From the NCBI GenBank assembly GCA_039917655.1, contig JBDSJC010000212.1, forward strand, positions 1-9,423: a stretch of DNA of 9,423 bases. Direction: 5' to 3'. Shown here piece after piece: positions 6,725 to 9,423 of this stretch. The notes beneath the pieces are model-generated. The model was given only the letters and a program-made list of their open reading frames with translations, made no database searches and was not told the DNA's origin. Numbering within the stretch: position 1 is the stretch's first letter; each line of letters opens with the position of its first letter. This DNA is from PNKC01 sp039917655. GTDB lineage: Bacteria > Chloroflexota > Dehalococcoidia > Tepidiformales > Tepidiformaceae. The translations under genes and the position numbers were made by a program.

Positions 6725-7495
6725 TTAAGCGGCTTCGGCTGCCCGGGCGAGTTCGCGGCGGCTTAGGCGGCGCTCCAACATGTAGCCGAAGCCACGGACG
6801 TTGATGATGTAGCTCGGCTCGGCGGGCTCCAGTTCAACCTTGCGCCGGATGCGCCGGATGTAGACTTTGACGATCTCCTGCGCTTCGCGGTCGGAATAGG
6901 TGTAGTCCTGGACGGCGCGCAGGATCTCGACTGGGCTGACAACCTTGCCGGCGTTCTTTGCGAGAAAGGCAAGGATCTTGAACTCGGTGGGGGTAAGGGG
7001 GATGGTCTCTCCTTCGCGTATCGCCTGACAGCGGTCGAAGTCGAGCGTCAGGTCGCGCACCGTGATACTGCTGGGGCCGTCGTCTGCCACTACGGGCGAG
7101 GTTGGGGTCTTGCGGCGGATGAGCGCGCTGAGCTGGGCGCTGAGGAGCTCCACGCCATCGGTGTCGCGCAGGCAGAGGTCGGCTCCGGCTTCGAGCGCCA
7201 GGCTAAGGCCGTGAGTGTGTGGGCCGGGGGCGAGTACCAGAAGCGCGGCCGAGCAAGCGCGGGAGACCGAACGGATCAGGGCGAGGTCTTCGTCCTGCCG
7301 GGGGTCAATGGCGAGCACCACGAGGTCCGGGTCGAACTGCGTGATGAGCCGTTCGGTCTCGCGGTCGTGGGGGCGTTCCGTGGTGGTGAAGCCGTGCCGG
7401 GCCAGCGCCGGCAACACATCGGAGGAGCGGTAGTCCCGCGTGTGCGTTACGAACGCCACGGAACTGCGGTAGCTGTCATCGTGTCGGTCTGCCAT
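6725..7495 (-). CDS. Orphan OmpR-type winged-helix regulator with degenerate receiver domain
   Basis: Transcription factor of 256 residues. The C-terminal OmpR/PhoB-type winged helix (about 145-245) is well preserved: LTPTEFKILAFLAKNAGKVV (167-186), VKVYIRRIRRKVE (209-221) and INVRGFGYML (231-240). The N-terminal domain (about 12-128) keeps the receiver-like order of strands and helices (PDLVVLAIDP, LLVLAPGP, LEAGADLCLRD) but lacks the residues needed for phosphorylation. The acidic pocket is Thr17-His18, the acceptor Asp position is Ala62 (an Asp lies two residues on), the switch Thr is Ala89 and the conserved Lys is Asp111. It is therefore probably an aspartate-less receiver working without phosphorylation. 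No kinase gene adjoins it. The ATG at 7493-7495 has GGAGG nine bases upstream; a start at 7573 would add 26 residues of low-quality sequence. The gene ends about 70 bases before the aldolase, which it may control. Confidence 0.88.
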   Translation of the reverse strand: MADRHDDSYRSSVAFVTHTRDYRSSDVLPALARHGFTTTERPHDRETERLITQFDPDLVVLAIDPRQDEDLALIRSVSRACSAALLVLAPGPHTHGLSLALEAGADLCLRDTDGVELLSAQLSALIRRKTPTSPVVADDGPSSITVRDLTLDFDRCQAIREGETIPLTPTEFKILAFLAKNAGKVVSPVEILRAVQDYTYSDREAQEIVKVYIRRIRRKVELEPAEPSYIINVRGFGYMLERRLSRRELARAAEAA

Positions 7496-7504
7496 CTGTC
7501 CAAT

Positions 7505-7509
7505 CCTCC
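7505..7509 (-). promoter_or_regulatory. Ribosome binding site of the orphan regulator
   Basis: GGAGG on the minus strand, nine bases before the ATG at 7493-7495. It fixes the start and excludes the longer reading frame opening at 7573. Confidence 0.8.
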
Positions 7510-7627
7510 GTCCCGGCGTTTGAGCGGTCCTCAATTCCGGGTGAACTCTCACGCTCGGTGCCGGGCGGCGCATTGCGGCAGCCGAACGGCGGTGGTGTTA
7601 CCTAACTATGTTCGGCACGATTCAGCC

Positions 7628-7638
7628 CCCTAATAGGG
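7628..7638. repeat. Short palindrome upstream of the orphan regulator
   Basis: CCCTA-A-TAGGG, a perfect 5-bp inverted repeat around one base, about 135 bases upstream of the regulator's ATG. It overlaps an AT-rich hexamer that could be a -10 element on the minus strand, so it is a possible operator. Short enough to be chance. Confidence 0.3.
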
Positions 7639-7665
7639 TCGAAACTGTTCAGGTGGCAGAAAAGT

Positions 7666-7681
7666 GACGTTCACGAACGTC
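7666..7681. repeat. Perfect 7-2-7 inverted repeat, candidate operator
   Basis: GACGTTC-AC-GAACGTC, 16 bases, fully symmetric. It lies about 170 bases upstream of the orphan regulator's ATG and 40 bases past the sigma-factor terminator. Length and symmetry suit binding by a dimeric repressor. It does not match the GAAC-N4-GTTC SOS box orientation, and no T-run follows. Binding protein unknown. Confidence 0.45.
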
Positions 7682-7720
7682 GATTGGCAGTCGCGGGGTA
7701 GAGGGAAGGGACGGAGCAGC

Positions 7721-7748
7721 AAAACGCCCGGCCGCTAGCGGCCGGGCG
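7721..7748 (-). terminator. Intrinsic terminator of the sigma-factor gene
   Basis: A perfect 24-base palindrome (7725-7748) can fold into a 10-bp GC-rich stem with a CTAG loop. On the minus strand it is followed by TTTT (7721-7724). It starts 26 bases after the stop codon of the sigma-factor gene. The T-run is short, but the stem is very stable and well placed. Confidence 0.85.
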
Positions 7749-7774
7749 CAAACGTGCGGGAGTGGCGGGTAGAC

Positions 7775-8542
7775 TCAGGCCACGTCTCGCAGGAGTGAGC
7801 GGCGGAGCCGTTTGACGGCCTGAGCGTGGAGTTGGCTGACGCGCGTTTCCGATACCGAGAGGACGTTGGCGATGTCCTTCATGGTGAGGTGCTCGACATA
7901 ATACAGAGAGACGACGAGGCGCTCCCGTTCGGGAAGGCCCTGGACGGAGCGGGCGAGGTCTTCGTACAGCTCTTTTTCTTCGAAACTGCGGGTGAAATCG
8001 ATGTCCTCGTCCGCGGTGGGCATCTCCGCGGCCGGGAACGAATCGCCGTCGCTGTCCTTTTCGAGCATGCGATCGAGCGAGACGGTTACCCAGCGGGAAT
8101 TCGAGTGCGCATCGCGATACTGTTCGAGGGTGATGCCGAGGTGGGCCGCGGCCTCACGGTCGTTCGGCGAGCGGCCCAGGACGTTTTCGAGTTCACCCTG
8201 GGCGCGCTGCACGTCGCGCGCCTTCTGGCGCATGGTGCGACTGAGGCGGTCCATGCGGCGGAAGGCATCGATCATCGAACCGCGGATGCGTTGGATGGCG
8301 TAGGCGTGGAAGTTGGTGCCTTTCGAGGGGTCGTAGCGGCGGACGGCCTCAACGAGGCCGCAGGTGCCGTAGCCAACAGCGTCCTCGAATTCGAGGAGGC
8401 CAGGGATCTCAAGCGGCAACGAGCGCGCGACACGCCGCACGAGCGGCGCGTACTGCATAACGAGTTGTTGCTGCTCTTCGAGCGAGAGTCGTTGAGGCGT
8501 TACCGCCTCTTGTGGGTCGGTTTCTGTGGACGGCCATTGCAT
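7775..8542 (-). CDS. FliA/WhiG-family RNA polymerase sigma factor
   Basis: Alternative sigma factor of 255 residues that directs RNA polymerase to a specific promoter class. Region 2 covers about residues 25-100: LVMQYAPLVRRVAR (27-40), DAVGYGTCGLVEAVRRYDPSKG (54-75) and FHAYAIQRIRGSMIDAFRRMDR (78-99). The IRGxMID...RRxD wording followed by SRTMRQKARD is typical of the FliA/WhiG/SigB-like group. Region 3 is about 105-150. Region 4 is about 190-250, with LPERERLVVSLYYVEHLT (203-220) and the helix-turn-helix MKDIANVLSVSETRVSQLHAQA (221-242). The ATG at 8540-8542 is preferred: GGGGGAG lies ten bases upstream and the length then matches the family. The open frame continues to 8770, but that part is Pro/Ser/Arg-rich and looks noncoding. 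No flagellar, chemotaxis or anti-sigma (FlgM-like) gene is nearby, so its regulon is unknown. Confidence 0.93.
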   Translation of the reverse strand: MQWPSTETDPQEAVTPQRLSLEEQQQLVMQYAPLVRRVARSLPLEIPGLLEFEDAVGYGTCGLVEAVRRYDPSKGTNFHAYAIQRIRGSMIDAFRRMDRLSRTMRQKARDVQRAQGELENVLGRSPNDREAAAHLGITLEQYRDAHSNSRWVTVSLDRMLEKDSDGDSFPAAEMPTADEDIDFTRSFEEKELYEDLARSVQGLPERERLVVSLYYVEHLTMKDIANVLSVSETRVSQLHAQAVKRLRRSLLRDVA

Positions 8543-8552
8543 TTCTTCGCTG

Positions 8553-8559
8553 CTCCCCC
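8553..8559 (-). promoter_or_regulatory. Ribosome binding site of the sigma-factor gene
   Basis: GGGGGAG on the minus strand, ten bases before the ATG at 8540-8542. Moderate match; supports the shorter start. Confidence 0.6.
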
Positions 8560-8614
8560 GAACAAGCACCCTGACGGCAACCGGTCTGTCATGGTTGTCG
8601 ATCTGGTGCGCTGA

Positions 8615-8643
8615 TTGTTCAGGGTGGGGCGGTGACAGAACAA
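8615..8643. repeat. Inverted repeat upstream of the sigma-factor gene
   Basis: TTGTTC at 8615-8620 and GAACAA at 8638-8643 are perfect complements 17 bases apart, about 75 bases before the sigma-factor ATG. A part-match to this half-site with its flank (TGTTCAGG then TGG) occurs near 7646 upstream of the orphan regulator. A shared operator is possible; chance is also plausible. Confidence 0.3.
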
Positions 8644-8754
8644 CGTAACTGGCGTGACGGGTGGGTGATGGTTTGGTTGCGCGCCGGGGCGCGGCCGACG
8701 CGGAGCGTTGCCGATTTGTGACCTGGAAGCCGCTGCCACCACCCGGGCGGGGGC

Positions 8755-8784
8755 TTGAACCGTGCTGCACACCATAACTAATAT
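8755..8784 (+). promoter_or_regulatory. Promoter of the beta-propeller gene
   Basis: TTGAAC (8755-8760) and TAATAT (8779-8784) are spaced by 18 bases and resemble a housekeeping-sigma -35/-10 pair. Transcription would start near 8791, which suits the plus-strand gene opening at 8814 or 8883. The block 8771-8787 is the most AT-rich spot in this divergent region. On the minus strand the same block reads TATATT but has no good -35, so the sigma-factor promoter was not located. Confidence 0.6.
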
Positions 8785-8813
8785 AGTGCGAAGGTGACCC
8801 GCGAGTTCGGCCG

Positions 8814-9423
8814 ATGGTCCGGGGCAGGCTGCTATCGTCCGCCCTGTGTAAGGTTTGGGGCGAGAGCGACGGGGGCAGCAGCGTGGTGGATCAGATTCTG
8901 GTGACATCCGGCAGCGGCGCGGTTTCGCTGCTCACGCAGCGGGAGGGCGACGGATGGCAGGCTGAAGCTGTACGGAGCGAGGGCGCGTGGCCATGCTGGC
9001 GGCCAGGGTATGCGGAGATCGCCGTTTCGGTGACCAGGGAGCCACAGGGCAGTGCGGTGGAGGTGGTCGAACTCCAGCCGGGCGGCTTTCGCACCAACGC
9101 CAGCTTCGCCATCTCCGGCGAGCCCAACGCAATTGCCCCACGCGTCCCGCACTACGTGATGTGGTCGCCTGATGGCTCGATGCTCTCCGTTGTGAGCAAG
9201 GCCGGGGAGACTCTGGGACTCACCTGTTTTCCGGCCCACGGTGGCACCTTCGGGACTGACGTGACTGGCGCCCCAATTTTCAGCACGTGGACCTGCGATT
9301 CGACTCGGCTCGTCGTCCACGCCGGGCCGCGGGTGCTCGTTGTTGAGCCGAGCTCTGGCGAGATCCTGCGGACGATCAGCGACGGGGCAGTGGGATTTCG
9401 GGCGCCTGCGATTTCTGGCTCTG
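8814..9423 (+). CDS. Beta-propeller (TolB/WD40-like) protein, N-terminal part (runs off right edge)
   Basis: An open frame with no stop to the end of the window, about 203 codons from the ATG at 8814-8816. It is the only plus-strand gene and is divergent from the sigma factor. Repeated beta-propeller blade signatures are visible: WPCWRPGYAEIAVSV, HYVMWSPDGSMLSVVSK and FSTWTCDSTRLVVHAGPR, followed by VLVVEPSSGEILRTI. These follow the 'W-(S/R)-P-D-G-x-x-(I/L)-x-V' pattern of PD40/TolB and WD40-like propellers, which usually act as binding or scaffold domains. No signal peptide or membrane segment is evident. The start is ambiguous: ATG 8814 lies about 23 bases after the predicted transcription start, while GTG 8883 or 8886 follows a GGGGG run and begins closer to the first clear beta strand (VVDQILVTSGSGAVSLL). 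Function unknown. Confidence 0.75.
   Translation, partial: MVRGRLLSSALCKVWGESDGGSSVVDQILVTSGSGAVSLLTQREGDGWQAEAVRSEGAWPCWRPGYAEIAVSVTREPQGSAVEVVELQPGGFRTNASFAISGEPNAIAPRVPHYVMWSPDGSMLSVVSKAGETLGLTCFPAHGGTFGTDVTGAPIFSTWTCDSTRLVVHAGPRVLVVEPSSGEILRTISDGAVGFRAPAISGS

Larger units (their letters stand above)
7510..7720. other. Intergenic upstream region of the orphan regulator
   Basis: Noncoding stretch between the sigma-factor terminator and the ribosome site of the orphan regulator. It must hold the promoter for the regulator-aldolase transcript, since a strong terminator lies just upstream. I see two short perfect inverted repeats (listed separately) but no convincing -35/-10 pair. Candidate AT-rich hexamers on the minus strand (CTATTA near 7632-7637, CATAGT near 7606-7611) have no matching -35 at proper spacing. 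Apparent reading frames here are shadows. Confidence 0.5.

Noticed and set aside
7666..7681. SOS (LexA) box
   Set aside because: The half-sites face the wrong way (GTTC then GAAC) compared with the GAAC-N4-GTTC box, so it is kept only as an unassigned inverted repeat.
7826..8614. Plus-strand open frame (262 codons) opposite the sigma factor
   Set aside because: Shadow of the sigma-factor gene, whose regions 2 and 4 are clear on the minus strand.
8543..8770. N-terminal extension of the sigma factor
   Set aside because: The added 76 residues are Pro/Ser/Arg-rich and overlap the divergent promoter block; the ATG at 8542 has a ribosome site and gives normal family length.
8832..9320. Minus-strand frame of 162 codons at the right edge
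   Set aside because: It lies opposite the propeller frame, which shows repeated WSPDG-type blade signatures; the minus-strand product has no recognisable motif.
1..9423. Mobile element, CRISPR, defence or biosynthetic-cluster content
   Set aside because: No transposase, integrase, direct-repeat array, nuclease, toxin-antitoxin or assembly-line enzyme was seen; gene content is housekeeping and regulatory.

Overview
The window is GC-rich and reads as a conserved chromosomal block from a Gram-positive-like or Chloroflexota-type bacterium. The best guess, moderate to low confidence, is a Chloroflexota member. The reasons are the actinobacteria/Chloroflexota-style prenyl synthase motifs, the DXS wording (DVSHQVYVHK), the unusual long class II aldolase and a WhiG/FliA-type sigma factor with no flagellar genes nearby. 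No transposase, phage gene, CRISPR array, tRNA or rRNA is visible.

Layout. Seven genes and one gene fragment lie here, all but the last on the minus strand, so transcription runs right to left. From the right: a FliA/WhiG-family sigma factor (7775-8542) ends in a strong intrinsic terminator (7721-7748). A 279-base intergenic region with two inverted repeats follows. Then come an orphan winged-helix regulator whose receiver domain has lost its phosphorylation residues (6725-7495), a class II fructose-bisphosphate aldolase-like protein with a C-terminal extension (5290-6657), an OmpR-type response regulator and its histidine kinase (4556-5218 and 3295-4548), 1-deoxy-D-xylulose-5-phosphate synthase dxs (1246-3174), a polyprenyl/geranylgeranyl diphosphate synthase overlapping dxs (222-1280), and the first 61 codons of a probable serine acetyltransferase-like gene (1-183) that leaves the window. 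On the plus strand, divergent from the sigma factor, a beta-propeller (TolB/WD40-like) gene begins around 8814-8883 and runs off the right edge behind a recognisable promoter.

How the parts fit. dxs and the prenyl synthase form an isoprenoid module: DXS makes the first MEP-pathway intermediate and the synthase condenses the resulting IPP/DMAPP into long prenyl diphosphates. DXS consumes glyceraldehyde-3-phosphate and pyruvate, and an FBA-type aldolase would produce or consume glyceraldehyde-3-phosphate, so a metabolic link is conceivable but unproven. The aldolase sits between two winged-helix regulators, one phosphorylation-competent with a kinase and one apparently phosphorylation-independent.

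Nothing here amounts to a clearly new system. The points most worth a second look are the degenerate receiver domain beside the aldolase, the extended aldolase itself, the inverted repeats in the upstream regions, and the sigma factor without an obvious regulon.
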